Made by a program: the position numbers and the translations under genes
Shown here: positions 6,634 through 18,700 of the stretch, piece after piece
Position numbering within the stretch: position 1 is the stretch's first letter
Layout of the letters: each line of letters begins with the position of its first letter
The notes under the pieces: generated by a model
The model's input: only the letters and a program-made list of their open reading frames with translations
Told to the model about the DNA's origin: nothing
Databases searched by the model: none
NCBI GenBank assembly: GCA_009786075.1
Contig: WQTX01000011.1
Coordinates: 1,337-41,603 of the forward strand
From: Bacteroidota bacterium
GTDB lineage: Bacteria; Bacteroidota; Bacteroidia; Bacteroidales; UBA1715
Length of the DNA: 40,267 nucleotides
Direction of reading: 5' to 3'

Positions 6634-7208
6634 AAGTAGTAATCGATACAAATTCGCTTTTGTCGTTGGTTCGTTACTACTTGCCATTCGATAAAAATTC
6701 AACATTATTTAATTTTTTCAAATCTAAGATTGAAGAAGGGGAAATTATCATTATAGATAAGGTCTATGAGCAATGTACTTACAATGCAAAAGGACTTGTG
6801 ATAACTAAGTTAAATTTTCTTTCGGATAAAGCATTTCTGAAATCAGCTAAACTTCCATATAAAACTGAAATGTTGCTTGCTCCTTCTCCTGCTAAATTTT
6901 TAAGAATGATGGAAAATCAATTTGTGGTAGCAGTTCAAAGAAAAAAATTAACAGAAGTTGAATTTGACAACCAAAAAGAAGCTCATTTAAATGATGCAGA
7001 TATTAAACAAATAATTCTTTGTTTACATCTTATCAATGGCGAAGAAGATGTGATATTAGTTACAGAAGAAACAACTGATAGTAATGACAACAAACTCTTC
7101 AAAAAAATTCCTGCAATGTGTAAAGAATTAAACATTAAAACTATGACGTTGCCGGAGTTAATAGAACAATACAAGGAAATAGAATTTAGCTTTGATAGTG
7201 TGTACTAG
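6630..7208 (+). CDS. PIN-like DUF4411 protein, putative toxin nuclease
   Basis: A 192-residue protein starting 'MKVVIDTNSLLSLVRYYLPF', the PIN-domain opening with the first catalytic aspartate D6. Further acidic residues suited to a PIN active site appear at D122/D124 ('LNDADIKQI') and E146 after a strand ('VILVTEETT'). PIN-domain toxins are metal-dependent RNases, and DUF4411 members are typically encoded right after an ImmA/IrrE protein, as here with a four-base overlap. The pair is therefore a toxin-antitoxin-like module. Toxicity is inferred from family and context only. It converges on the SRP RNA gene, whose 3' end is 32 bases away. Confidence 0.8.
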   Translation: MKVVIDTNSLLSLVRYYLPFDKNSTLFNFFKSKIEEGEIIIIDKVYEQCTYNAKGLVITKLNFLSDKAFLKSAKLPYKTEMLLAPSPAKFLRMMENQFVVAVQRKKLTEVEFDNQKEAHLNDADIKQIILCLHLINGEEDVILVTEETTDSNDNKLFKKIPAMCKELNIKTMTLPELIEQYKEIEFSFDSVY

Positions 7209-7240
7209 TTTGGGCTATTGAAAAAATTGCACAAAAAAAA

Positions 7241-7337
7241 GGGTAAGCTACTCACATCGCACCGCTACAACCATCTACCCTTGCTTTATTCCTAATCTGG
7301 GGGAGTTCGACAGGAGCTGGTCGTATAAGACTTACCC
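7241..7337 (-). ncRNA. ffs: signal recognition particle RNA, small bacterial type (4.5S-like)
   Basis: On the minus strand the ends GGGTAAG and CTTACCC pair to close a long hairpin. The apical part has the conserved GGAA tetraloop (7289-7292) closed by UUA/UAA, flanked by 'CTCCCCCAG' and 'AAGCAAGGGTAG', the asymmetric and symmetric loop signatures of the Ffh-binding domain. About 97 nt fits the short bacterial form. A run of eight T follows the 3' end (7233-7240) as terminator. A promoter with TTTG and TAATTTTG lies directly upstream. The RNA pairs with Ffh to target membrane proteins co-translationally. Confidence 0.9.
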
Positions 7338-7341
7338 ACTG

Positions 7342-7371
7342 CAAAATTACTGTTTTTTTTGAATGTGCAAA
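7342..7371 (-). promoter_or_regulatory. ffs promoter
   Basis: Minus-strand -33 box TTTG (7368-7371), 18-base spacer and -7 box TAATTTTG (7342-7349). It predicts a transcript start at about 7337, exactly where the SRP RNA helix begins. Confidence 0.75.
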
Positions 7372-7409
7372 TTTTTTTTGGGTGTTATTATAAAATAATT
7401 GTCTCAAAG

Positions 7410-7515
7410 GAACGCGGATAACACAGATGACACGGATTTTCACTGATGATTTGCATTTAATTGTCAGCAATATAAAAATTTGCGAAAATCTGCGTTATCC
7501 GTGTCATCTGCGTTC
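7410..7515. repeat. 32-bp imperfect inverted repeat next to the sufB stop
   Basis: Arms 7410-7441 and 7484-7515 match the common pattern GAACGCRGATRACACRGAT with purine-only differences. Dispersed elements of this kind (CGGATAACACAGATGACACGG) are frequent in Bacteroidota. The right arm ends nine bases from the sufB stop codon, so it is the 3' flank of sufB. The loop of 42 bases shows nothing else. Confidence 0.85.
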
Positions 7516-7524
7516 TAAATTTTA

Positions 7525-8979
7525 TTACCCCACACTCCCCTCCATAGAAATAGCAATCAATTTATGCGCCTCAATAGCAAATTCCATCGGCAATTTATTG
7601 AGCACCTCTTTTGTAAATCCGTTTACAATCAAACTCACGGCATTTTCGGTTGAAATACCCCGTTGGTTACAATAAAAAATTTGTTCATCGGCAATTTTCG
7701 ATGTCGTAGCTTCGTGTTCCACTGTTGCCGAAGGATTTAAAACGTCGATATACGGAAAAGTATTTGCGGCGCAACTGCTGCCAATTAAAAGCGAATCGCA
7801 TTGCGAAAAATTGCGGGCATTGTCGGCACCACGAGCCATGCGTACTTCGCCTCTGTAAGAATTACTGCTTTTGCCCAGCGATATTCCTTTTGAAACAATC
7901 GTACTTTTGGTGTTTTTGCCTATGTGTATCATTTTTGTGCCGGTATCGGCTTGCTGGTAATTGTTGGTAACGGCTACGGAATAAAATTCCGACACGGAAT
8001 TATCGCCGCGCAAAATAGTGCTGGGGTATTTCCACGTTACAGCCGAACCGGTTTCAACTTGCGCCCACGAAACTTTTGAATTTTTGCCTTTGCACAATGC
8101 CCGTTTGGTTACAAAATTATAAATGCCGCCTTTGCCTTCCTTATCGCCCGGATACCAATTTTGTACGGTTGAATATTTTATTTCGGCATTGTTCAGGGCA
8201 ATTAATTCCACCACCGCTGCGTGAAGTTGATTTTCATCGCGCATAGGTGCAGTGCAGCCTTCCAAATAACTCACATACGAATCATCTTCGGCTATGATAA
8301 GCGTACGCTCAAATTGCCCCGTATTTATAGCATTGATGCGGAAATACGTTGAAAGTTCCATAGGGCAACGCACGCCTTTGGGAATAAACACAAACGAACC
8401 GTCGCTAAACACAGCGGAATTGAGCGCAGCGTAATAATTATCGGTATAAGGCACAACCGAGCCTAAGTATTGTTGCACAAGTTCGGGGTATTCACGAGCT
8501 GCTTCGCTAAACGAACAGAAAATAACGCCTCGTTCCTGCAATTGCTCACGATACTGCGTATGCACCGAAACGCTATCGAACACCGCATCGACCGCCACGC
8601 CCGAAAGTATTTTTTGTTCTTCGAGCGGAATGCCCAATTTGTTAAATGTTTCTACAATTTCAGGGTCAACCTCATCGAGGCTTTCATATTTTGCCTTATT
8701 TTTCGGTTGTGCATAATAACTAATTGCCTGAAAATCGGGAACGTTGAAAGTCAAGTGCGCCCACGTGGGGTGTTTCATTGTAAGCCAATGACGATAGGCT
8801 TTCAGGCGCCATTCGAGCAAATATTCCGGTTCTTCTTTCAAAGCCGAAATGCGGCGAATAACGTCTTCGTTCAGTCCGGGTGGAAATACATCGCTTTCTA
8901 CGTTTGTTGAAAATCCGTATTTATATTCTTCGTGTTGAAGATTGTGTAACAGTTCGTCGTTGGGGGTGTTTTCGGTCAT
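7525..8979 (-). CDS. sufB: Fe-S cluster assembly scaffold protein SufB
   Basis: Core subunit of the SufBC2D scaffold that builds [Fe-S] clusters in the cytoplasm. The 484-residue length fits. Characteristic stretches are '[16 protein letters not shown]' (about 51-66), '[29 protein letters not shown]', '[35 protein letters not shown]', '[19 protein letters not shown]', '[20 protein letters not shown]' and '[32 protein letters not shown]', ending with the '[22 protein letters not shown]' block. In most Bacteroidota sufC and sufD follow directly; here the gene is followed by a palindromic repeat and the SRP RNA, so the operon appears split. A -7 box TATTTTTG lies at 9004-9011. Confidence 0.96.
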   Translation of the reverse strand: MTENTPNDELLHNLQHEEYKYGFSTNVESDVFPPGLNEDVIRRISALKEEPEYLLEWRLKAYRHWLTMKHPTWAHLTFNVPDFQAISYYAQPKNKAKYESLDEVDPEIVETFNKLGIPLEEQKILSGVAVDAVFDSVSVHTQYREQLQERGVIFCSFSEAAREYPELVQQYLGSVVPYTDNYYAALNSAVFSDGSFVFIPKGVRCPMELSTYFRINAINTGQFERTLIIAEDDSYVSYLEGCTAPMRDENQLHAAVVELIALNNAEIKYSTVQNWYPGDKEGKGGIYNFVTKRALCKGKNSKVSWAQVETGSAVTWKYPSTILRGDNSVSEFYSVAVTNNYQQADTGTKMIHIGKNTKSTIVSKGISLGKSSNSYRGEVRMARGADNARNFSQCDSLLIGSSCAANTFPYIDVLNPSATVEHEATTSKIADEQIFYCNQRGISTENAVSLIVNGFTKEVLNKLPMEFAIEAHKLIAISMEGSVG

Positions 8980-9003
8980 TGTTGAGGTTGTTTACATTTT
9001 TGG

Positions 9004-9011
9004 CAAAAATA
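9004..9011 (-). promoter_or_regulatory. -7 box of sufB
   Basis: TATTTTTG on the minus strand matches TAnnTTTG, 25 bases upstream of the sufB ATG. No clear -33 box. Confidence 0.5.
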
Positions 9012-9057
9012 GCAATTTCAATCAAAATAAATATTGATTATTTATACCAATCACAGG

Positions 9058-9223
9058 TTAAAACCTAATTTACACCTAATTTTTTTACAAAACAACCTCA
9101 GTAACAAAAAAATTCTTTCAAAAGCAACCTGATTACCTGATTTTTCCTTGTTGAATGAGGTAATCAGGTTAGGGGTAGGTATCATTTAGGGTTACTTAGG
9201 TTGTTTTGTTTGTGAAATTAGGT
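9058..9223. repeat. nested palindromic element, about 165 bp
   Basis: The outer arms, about 9074-9105 and 9191-9223, share AGGTTGTTTTGT and AAATTAGGT blocks in inverted orientation. The inner hairpin has perfect 13-base arms (9126-9138 and 9158-9170, AACCTGATTACCT) around a 19-base loop. The left end (9058-9085) is repeated exactly at 1476-1503. It looks like a non-coding folded mobile or MITE-like repeat; no protein is encoded. Confidence 0.75.
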
Positions 9224-9367
9224 CAAAATCAGGTTTTTTGATACCACAAAGATAACACCTTTTTCAAAAAAAACAACAAGGCGAAAAAACTTCGTGTCTT
9301 CATGGCTTTTTGTCTTCGTGTTTGCTACAATGCGCTTGCGCTTAAATTTTCTACCTAAATAAATACT

Positions 9368-9461
9368 GGATTGCTTCGCTCCGCTCGCAATGACGCTCTT
9401 TTGATGATTTGTGTAAACCTCCGCAAAAGCGTCTTTGCGAGGAGGTACGACGAAGCAATCC
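9368..9461. repeat. inverted pair of GGATTGCTTCG-family repeats
   Basis: The left element 9368-9395 begins GGATTGCTTCGCTCCGC and ends CAATGACG. The right element 9430-9461 is the inverse relation, ending CGACGAAGCAATCC, with a different internal segment (GAGGAGGTACGA). This is a widespread intergenic repeat type. The rest of 9224-9600 holds short 'cttcgtgtcttc' repeats and no supported gene. Confidence 0.75.
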
Positions 9462-9609
9462 ACGTTTTACCGTTTTTAGGCATAATGACGGATAATCATA
9501 AAAAATAAACACGAAGACAAAACGGCACAAAGAATAAAAATCAAATAAATTTTAAAACAGACCACAAAAAAACCAACAAATTTTTAACAATTATTCAGAA
9601 TAAAAATAA

Positions 9610-9617
9610 TACTTTTG
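9610..9617 (+). promoter_or_regulatory. -7 box of the giant T9SS protein gene
   Basis: TACTTTTG matches TAnnTTTG. It predicts a start near 9623 and a leader of about 100 bases to the ATG at 9725. The -33 position is not recognisable. Confidence 0.5.
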
Positions 9618-9724
9618 TAAACTGATAATTTTTCGGGAAACAAACATTTTACAATGTCGGGTTTTTTCACGGAAAGTTGTCAGAACAAATATGTACATAT
9701 ACAAATATTAAGTTTATCAAAGTC

Positions 9725-12700
9725 ATGATAAAAAAAGTTTTACTTGTTGTTGCCCTGTTAGGCGGAATGACAGCAGCCCATGCTCAAATCAAATTTAACG
9801 AAGTTCAAAGTTCAAATGGGAATCCGCTGCTCAAAGACCAGGATTTCAATAGCAGCAGCGACTGGATTGAACTCTACAATGCCGGCACTTCGGAGGTAAA
9901 TCTTAAAGGTTATTTTATAACCGATAATAAAGATAAACCTCGTAAATGGGAATTTGTCAAGGATTTTAAAATTCCTGCAAAAGGTTTTGCAATTGTGTGG
10001 TGCGATGGTAGAGATTTTCCGAATAAAGCAACTGACAATAATAAAGAATTTCACACCAATTTTAAAATTTCGGCAGGCGGTGAGGCTATTCGTTTGTATT
10101 CCAATACCATGCTGTTGGTCGATAGCGTAAAAGTGCCGCTTGTGGAACGTAACTATACCTACGGGCGCACAGTGGACGGCGCAGGCGAATGGCAACTTTT
10201 GAAAAAAACAACATTTAAGGCAAGCAACAATGGCGTGGGTTATTTTAAAGGCATGGCTCCGCAGCCGAAAATTTCGCTTAAAGGCGGTTGGTACAGCGGT
10301 GCGCAGGCGGTTACTATTTCGAGCGAATTGCCCGGAGCAACCATTCGTTACACTACCAATGGTGCCGAACCAACGGAAACCTCGCCCATTTACACCGGAG
10401 GCACCATTTTGGCAGAGAAAAAAAATGCTCTTTCGCAAAAAGCAGGTGATGCAAATTATCAAACGAATAAAACCCGTATTCAACATGCAGCAAATTGGCC
10501 TACAGTTTTTACGTTCCCCAGCGATAGATACAATGGCAATCGGGATTTTAATTTTGTGTTGAAAGCAAAAGTGTTCCACCCCGATTATATGACAAGTAAT
10601 ACGAGCGGCGAAACCTATTTTATAAACGAACGAAAACCAAGCATACCGGTAATTTCGCTTTCTATTGATAAAAAATATTTGTTTAGCGCCGATTCGGGTA
10701 TGTATATTCAAGGAACCAATGGCGCTATTGCGAATTACGGCGGGGCAGATGGGAAATACAATTGGGCGCACGACTGGTCGCACCCTGCGCATATAGAATT
10801 TTACGCTGCCAATGGCGGCGCAAAACAATTTGCCAACACCATGACCATAGAAATATTCGGCTCGGCTTCGCGCAGTTTCGATTTGAAATCGCTGGCAGTA
10901 AAATGTAAAAACAAATACGAAAATGCCGAAATCAATTACCCCATATTTGGTAGCAGCGGTTTGAAATCGTATCAATCGTTTGTGTTGCGCAATTCGGGTA
11001 ACGACTGGGCAGACGGATGTTTTGCCCGCGATGCAATTATTCAACGAATAGTGCGCGGGCAGGTTGATTTGGAAACACAGGAGTATCAGCCGGTTGCACT
11101 GTATATCAACGGCGAATACTGGAGTTTGATGAATATGCGCGAGCGCTATGCTGCCGAGTATTTCAACGCTTATCACGATTATGCAAGCGATATTGATTTA
11201 TTGAAAATAGACAATGCTAAAAAAAGTTTTAGCGATGTAAGCGAAGGCGATATTAAGCGCTACGATGCCCTTTTAGCCAAGTTGGGACCCAATGCAAAAA
11301 ACGGAACAAAAACCGATTTAAGCACCAATCAGGCACTATACAACGATTTGATTACCAATTGGGTTGATGCCGATAATATTATAAACTATTATATAGCTCA
11401 AACCTATTGCGACAATGGCGACTGGCCCCACAACAATGCCCGTATGTGGCGTCCGCGTGTAGAAAACGGCAAATTCCGTTTCCCGCTCTACGATACCGAT
11501 TTTGGTTATGGTTTGTGGGGAGGGAGTAGTAGTGCAACCAGAGCATTGGATGCAGCAATGTCTGATACCGATGCCGAAAAAACATGGAGTACGGTTATTT
11601 TCCGCAGTTTGCTTACCAATCCCGATTTTAAAAACGAATTTATACAGCGCTATGCCTATATGATAAATACGGTGTATTCCGATGAACGCATGAACGCGGT
11701 TGCCGACCCGGTAAGTAATGCCATAACCAGCGAGCGCGATACATACACCAATCCCGAATGGGATAGAGCGCGGTGGACTGTGTACGGCATAAGCGGTATG
11801 AAAACGTGGAATAGCAGCCGAAGAGGCGCTATGCGCAATCAAATAAGCCAACACGCCCGTTTGGGCAATGGTAAAGGCTATGCCAATTACACGGTGCAAT
11901 ATACCTCTTCGCAAGGTAAGGTGCAATTGTGCGGGCTCGATGTACAAAATAATTACGTCGGACAGCAAATGCTCAACGTACCCATTCGCATGACAGCTAT
12001 TCCCGCCGCCGGCTACCAATTTAAACAGTGGGAAGATGCCGCGGGAAAAGTACTTTCTACCGCCCAAGAATTTTCATACACAATGACCGCAGCAGCTACC
12101 GTAAAAGCCGTGTTTGAAACCCGCCCAAGCATAGCGCCAAGCACTTTGCGCATCAATGAACTTATGGCATCGAACAAAACTACATATAAAACCGAATTTG
12201 GCGAATACACCGACTGGTTTGAAATTTACAACACCGGTTCTACGGCTATCAATATTGCAGGATTATATGTATCGAACACCAAAACCAACCCTACGCTGTA
12301 TCAAATTCCATACGGCAATGCTGCGGCTACAACTGTTCCTGCAACAAATGCAACAAATAAAGGATTTTTAGTGTTGTGGGCAAGTAAAGACACCTATAGC
12401 GGCATTACTCATTTGCCGTTTAAATTAAATAAAGACGGCGGAGTAATTATACTTTCGCAAAAAAGTGCTTCGGGCACGGTAACAATTATTGATAGCTTGC
12501 ACTATGGCGCGCAAACTCCCGATGTGTCGTTTGGTCGTTACCCCGATGGACATGCGAGTAATAAAGTTCTTTTCGAAGAACCAACGCCAAAAGCATCGAA
12601 CGTAATAGCACCGCCGCCTAATGTGGACAATATATATATAACCGAAATCGGGGCAAAAAACCGCACAACCATTAAAGAAGAAACCGGCACGTATGCCGAT

Positions 12701-15700
12701 TGGTTTGAATTGTACAACAATAATAATTTCGACGTTGATTTAGGCGGATTGTATGTAACCCGTGATTTTTCGGATTTGACTATGTATCAAATTCCCCGCG
12801 GGCAACCGGATAAAACTACGATTAAGAAAAATTCATATATGATATTTTGGGCTGATAAGCAAACAGCTATCAACCCCAATCACGTGGATTTTAAATTAAA
12901 TGCCGAAGCCTGTGAATTGGCGTTGGTGCAAGTGCGCGGTTCGGAAAATTATATTATCGATAAAGTGTCGTTTACTAATCAAGGCGAAGACGTTTCTTAC
13001 GGACGTTTCCCGAATATTAATTCTCCTTTCCGCTATTTGGCAGTACCTACACCGGGTGCGGCAAATAAAAATACCGATGCTACGGTAAAAGCAAAAGTAA
13101 CCGGCATTACCATCAACGAAATTTTAGCCGAAAACACCGCAATATTGCCGGAAGGCGGCAAATACTACGACTATATAGAATTTTACAATGCCGGCACCAC
13201 GGCGGTAGATTTGGGCGGTTTGTTTGTGAGCGATTCGGCAACCTACACGTTGAAATACCGCATACCGCGCGATAAACCCGCCGAAACCACCATTCAACCC
13301 GGAAAATGGCTTACGTTCTATGCAAGTTCCAACGCAAGTTTGGGTACGCGACATTTCAATTTCGCACTCGATAAAGCCGGCGAAGCAGTTATACTTTCGC
13401 AAGTAACGGCAAATGGTTTGGAGCAGCTCGATGCTATTCAATTCGGCGCACAAACGGTCAATGTAAGTTATGGTCGTTACCCCGAAACTGCCAGCAAATG
13501 GGAATTTATGGAGCCAACGCCCAACGCAAAAAATATTTCAGCCGAATCGAGCGCGAATTTAAAAACACTGTCGAGTTCGGCGGGAAAAATAAGCCCTACT
13601 GTGTCGAAAGATGTGTTTGAATACGTGTGTTTATTGCCTTCCAACATTACCACAGTTCCGGTAATTTCGGCTACTGCCATCAACGATAAGGCAACGGTGC
13701 AAATAACGCAAGCTACAAGCATCAACGGAAAAGCCACTGTTATTATAACATCGGCAAACGGAGAAGGAAAAGCCACATATACCGTAACCTTTGCCAACGA
13801 CCCTTCGGGCGATGCTTCGCTCAAATCGTTGACGGCAAATACCGGAGCTTTGGAACCTGCTTTTTCGAGCACTGTGTATAATTATACTTTAACATTTACA
13901 AGTTCCGTAAAACCGAAATTTACCGCAATTGCCAACAGTCCCAATGCAAAAGTTGAGATACTGTACGGTGCAAAATACAGCGACCCTACAATTATTCGCG
14001 TAACATCGGAAAACAATACCGTACAGAACTATACCATTACCTACAAAGCCAATCCGCTGGAGTTGACGCAATGGGTCGACGATTTTTCGGGAGGAATAGA
14101 CCGCGTGAAACAAGTAAGTACGCACTATACGTTGAAAGCAAAAGACGGTAATTTACAAGTGCATTTTGTGCGCGGCGCAAACGATGTTGACGGTTATTTT
14201 GAATACACCCTGCCCGAAAATACGGTGGTAAATGCTGCTGACCCCAAAGATTTGTTCGTAACAGTAACCGCCCGCGCCGGCGACGGTAAAGATGAAGGAG
14301 TTACCGTATCGGGCACATCGGTTGCATTGAAATGCCGTGTGGTTGATATGTGGGGCTATGAAGCTACCAACCGTCCTTATACAGCTCATACTGTGGGATT
14401 AACAAAAGGTAATTACGAAGCCGATTTTGGGACAACCCTAACAGTTGATAAATCGAAAGTTGCGGCAGTGCGTTTTGTGTTAGACCCCGAAAATAACACT
14501 TCCGCTAAAAACAAATTCTTTATTATCGAACAAATCGTGATAGGTCCGAAACTGGCTAACTTGGTTATATTATCGAAAAATGCAAATTTGGCAACGCTTA
14601 CTACCAGCGCAGGCGCTCTCAGTCCGGCGTTCAATGCCAATACTTTGGAATACATCGTAACCTTGCCTGCCGGCACTACCGCCATACCAACAATTTCGGC
14701 TACAAAAGCCGATGCGAAAGCAACTTTGCAAATTTCGCAAGCATCGTCGTTGAGTTCCGAGGCTACTATCACAGTAATTTCCGAAGATTTACTTACGGTA
14801 AAAAATTATACCGTGCGCTTCACCGTAATGCCTTCGGTGGTTGACGGCTATACCGACAATATTCTGCAACCGGCTCTATTGGCATGGAGCAAAGACAATG
14901 CTGCCTACGACCTTTCCTACAGCCCGGGAGTGCTCAATGTTGCTTACAACCGCACTACAAGCACAGGTAGTCCGTTTATACAATATAATACACTCACCGG
15001 CGAAAATACCATTTTGAACCTCACAAGTTTCCCTTATTTCTCGGTAAAATTGAAATCAACGGTAGATTTTACTTTACGTGCCGATTTGTATGATGCCGAT
15101 GGAAAAACGGCAACCGTGGTGGCGCAAACTGTTACAAAATCAACCGATTACAAAGTTTACACCTTTGATTTTAAAGGTCTTATGACTTCGCTCACAACGA
15201 ATAAAATATATGGTGTGCGACTCTATTTCGATGCCGGTACTACTGCCGCCAAATCGGGAACAATTGTAATCGACGATATGCGTTTTGGTCGCGATGTGGA
15301 AATACGGGTAAATACTCCTCCGGTTATTACCGCAATTCCGGCACAAACAAGGGAGCAAACAAAACCATTCGACCCAATTAATTTGAACAGTTACGTAAGC
15401 GACGACCACACTCCGGTTGAAAAATTAGTGTGGACGGCATCTGCCGTAAATTTCAATGTTGGTATTGTGAACAACGTGGCAACCGTTACCCCCAAAAATC
15501 CTGCGTGGATTGGCGATGAGCAAATATCATTTACCGTAACCGACGAAGACGGCGCGCAAGCAAACCGCTCGGTACGTTTTACCGTTATCGAATTGGTAAT
15601 TCCGGTGGCAAGCCTAAGTTTTACCAATACCACTCTAACAATGCTATTGGGCGAAAAACGTTCAATTGCTCCCGAAGTAACAATAAATCCGAGCGATGCA

Positions 15701-18700
15701 ACCGACAAAACACTGAAATACACTTCGTCGAATCCGCTTGTGTTAAGTGTGGACGAAACCACCGGCATGATGACTGCCTTGAAAGAAGGTACGGTGCGTA
15801 TAACCGTAACTTCGGCAAACTCTAAAACAGCACAGTGCGAAGTTGAGGTAAAACCGATTCTTGCTGAAACCATAATAGCAATTCCTGCAAGTATGACACT
15901 GATAGAAGGCGAAACTGCTAATTTGGCAGTGGAAATTTTGCCCGAAAATACAACAGACAAAACCGTTACATGGATATCGAAAAATACCGCTGTGGCAACT
16001 ATTCTTTCGGGCAATAGAGTAAGAGCTCTTGCCGAAGGAACAGCAACGCTTGTAGCAACTACCGTAAACGGCATAGAGGCAGAGTGCAAAGTAACTGTAA
16101 ATCCGCTTGTGATACTTGTGGAATCTATTTCGCTGCCTGCAACCATGAATTTGGAAGTTGAAGAAACTGCGCAACTTACGGTTCAGTTTACTCCTGCCAA
16201 CGCTACAAATAAAACGCTTACGTGGTCGTCGAGTGCACCGGGAATTGTGAGCGTAACGCCCGACGGCAAAATTACCGCCCTTGCAATCGGCAAAGCAGAA
16301 ATTACTGCCCAAACCATAAACGGCAAAACCGCAACAACCACCGTTACCGTTAAAGGAATAGACCCAATAAGCGTTGCGCTTTCTAAAACCACACTCGAAC
16401 TTCTCGAAGGTAAAACCGAAACATTGACTGCCACCATAAATCCTCTGAATGTAACCGATGCCACAATTACATGGAAATCGAGCAGTACGAGTGTGGCTAC
16501 GGTTGCAGGTGGTGTGGTTACGGCTCTGGAAGAGGGCAAAACTACTATTACGGCTACTACTTGGAACGGCAAAGTTGCTACCTGTGAACTTACCGTTAAA
16601 CCGGTGCCTGCCGAAAGTGTAACATTGAGCAACAATGATATAAAACTCGATGTGGGCAAAACTGCGCAACTTACTGCTGTAATTCAGCCTGCAAATACAA
16701 GCAATAAAGAACTTACGTGGAAAATTGCCAATGAAGCAATTGCCTCTGTTGATGCCAACGGCAAAATTACTGCTCTTGCAGCAGGAAACACAACGCTTAC
16801 CGTAACTACTGCCGACGGCAAAACCGACGTTTGCACAATTACCGTCAATCCGGTGCTTGCCCAAAGCGTAACGTTGAGCGATAAGGACATAGAGCTTGAT
16901 GTGGGCGAAACCGCGCAACTTACAGCTACAATTTTGCCTGCAAATACAACCGATAAAAAACTTACGTGGAGCATTGCCGATACCGATAAAGCATTTGCCT
17001 CTGTTGATGCCAACGGCAAAATTACCGCTCTCAAAGAAGGAACCGCATTGCTCACCGTAAGCACTGCCAATGGCGAAAAAGACGTTTGCAATATTGTAGT
17101 CAAAGCAGTTATAATTCCGGTGGAATCTATACGAATAGTGGAAGGCGATAAAACTATCAATATCGACGAAACATTTGATTTTACCATTGAATTTACACCT
17201 GCCGAATCGTCGAACAAAACAATATTCTGGACTTCGACCGACCCAACAGTAGCCACAATTGCTGGTGGAAAAGTTACCGCTCTCAAAGCCGGTGTTACTC
17301 AAATTCAAGCCGTTTCGGCAAATGGTAAAACATCGACTGTTACGCTTAGCGTAAATACCATGCCGGCTGCAAGCATCACTCTTTCGAAAAATGCACTGTC
17401 GCTACACGAAGGCGAAAGTGCAACAATAAGCGCCGATATTCTACCTGCAAAAACAAGCGACAAAAACGTAATTTGGGAAACGCTTTCGAGCGAAATAGCA
17501 ACGGTTGACAACGGAAAAATTACCGCTCATGCGATTGGCAAAACCTTCATAACTGCCACCACGCACAATGGAATTGTAGCCAAATGCGAAGTAACCGTGT
17601 TGCCGATAGACGCACAAAGTATTTCCTTGAATACCTCATCGCTCTCTCTGTTGGTGGGCGGCGAAGAAACTTTGCGAGTGAGCTTTGAACCTGCAAACAC
17701 TACCGACAAAAATATAGTTTGGACTTCGCTTTCCAATGCAATTGCAACAGTTAACAATGGTATTGTTACCGCCAATTCTGTGGGCAAAACCACCATAACT
17801 GCCGCTGCGCACAATGGAATTAAAGCCACATGTGAAGTAACCGTGTCGGCGATAGTTGAAACAAACATAATCTTAAACACATCGCTGATAAATATGTCGG
17901 TGGGCGGTAAAGAAACCATGCAAGTTACCTTTGTGCCTGCAAACACTACCAACAAAACTATAACATGGAAAGTAGGCGACAATACAATTGCAAGCGTCGA
18001 TGCCACAGGCACAGTGCAAGGACTTACCGCCGGAACTACCACGCTCACAGCTACTTCTGCCAACGGCAAAACCGCAACCTGCACCGTTATAGTTAATGAA
18101 CTTATCATTCCGGTAGAATCAATTTCGTTGCCGGTAGCTGTTGCTGTTGATATTGACAAAACCGTAGCACTCGAAGTAACATTTGAACCGAAAAATGCAA
18201 GCGATAAAACCATTACATGGACTATCGACGACAAAGCAGTTGCAAGCGTTTCCACCGCCGGCGTTGTTACCGGCATAAAAGCCGGACAAACCAAAGTTAC
18301 CGCCATCAGCTCCAATAATAAAACGGCTGTTGTTGTGGTAACGGTAAATCCAATGCCGGCTGCAAGTGTTACGCTTTCGAAAACAGCATTGAGCCTCGTA
18401 AACGGCGAAACTGCCACATTGACCGCTACAATTTTGCCCGATAAGACAACCGATAAAACAATTACATGGAAATCGAGCAACGAAGCGGTGGCAACGGTTG
18501 ATAATAACGGAAAAATTACCACACTTGCAGCAGGAACGGCAACAATTACCGCTACCGCCGTTTCCGGCATAAATGTAACTGCAAGTTGCGCACTTACCGT
18601 AACTCCGGCTGTGGCGCAATCGGTAACACTCAATCGAAGCGAATTGTCGTTGGGTATTGGTCAGTATTTCAATTTACAAGCAACCATATTGCCTGTCAAC

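Noticed and set aside
7252-7470. 72-residue minus-strand frame over the SRP RNA
   Set aside because: The region is explained by ffs, with its promoter and T-run; the frame crosses the RNA and a palindromic repeat.
9368-9461. Inverted repeats as insertion-sequence ends
   Set aside because: Only 34 bases lie between the arms and no transposase is present; this is a known dispersed repeat type.
9218-9463. 81-residue minus-strand frame
   Set aside because: It is composed of dispersed GGATTGCTTCG-type repeats, whose translation commonly gives false proteins.
9677-9724. TTG start of the giant gene at 9677
   Set aside because: It would place 16 residues before a textbook signal peptide that starts at the ATG at 9725.
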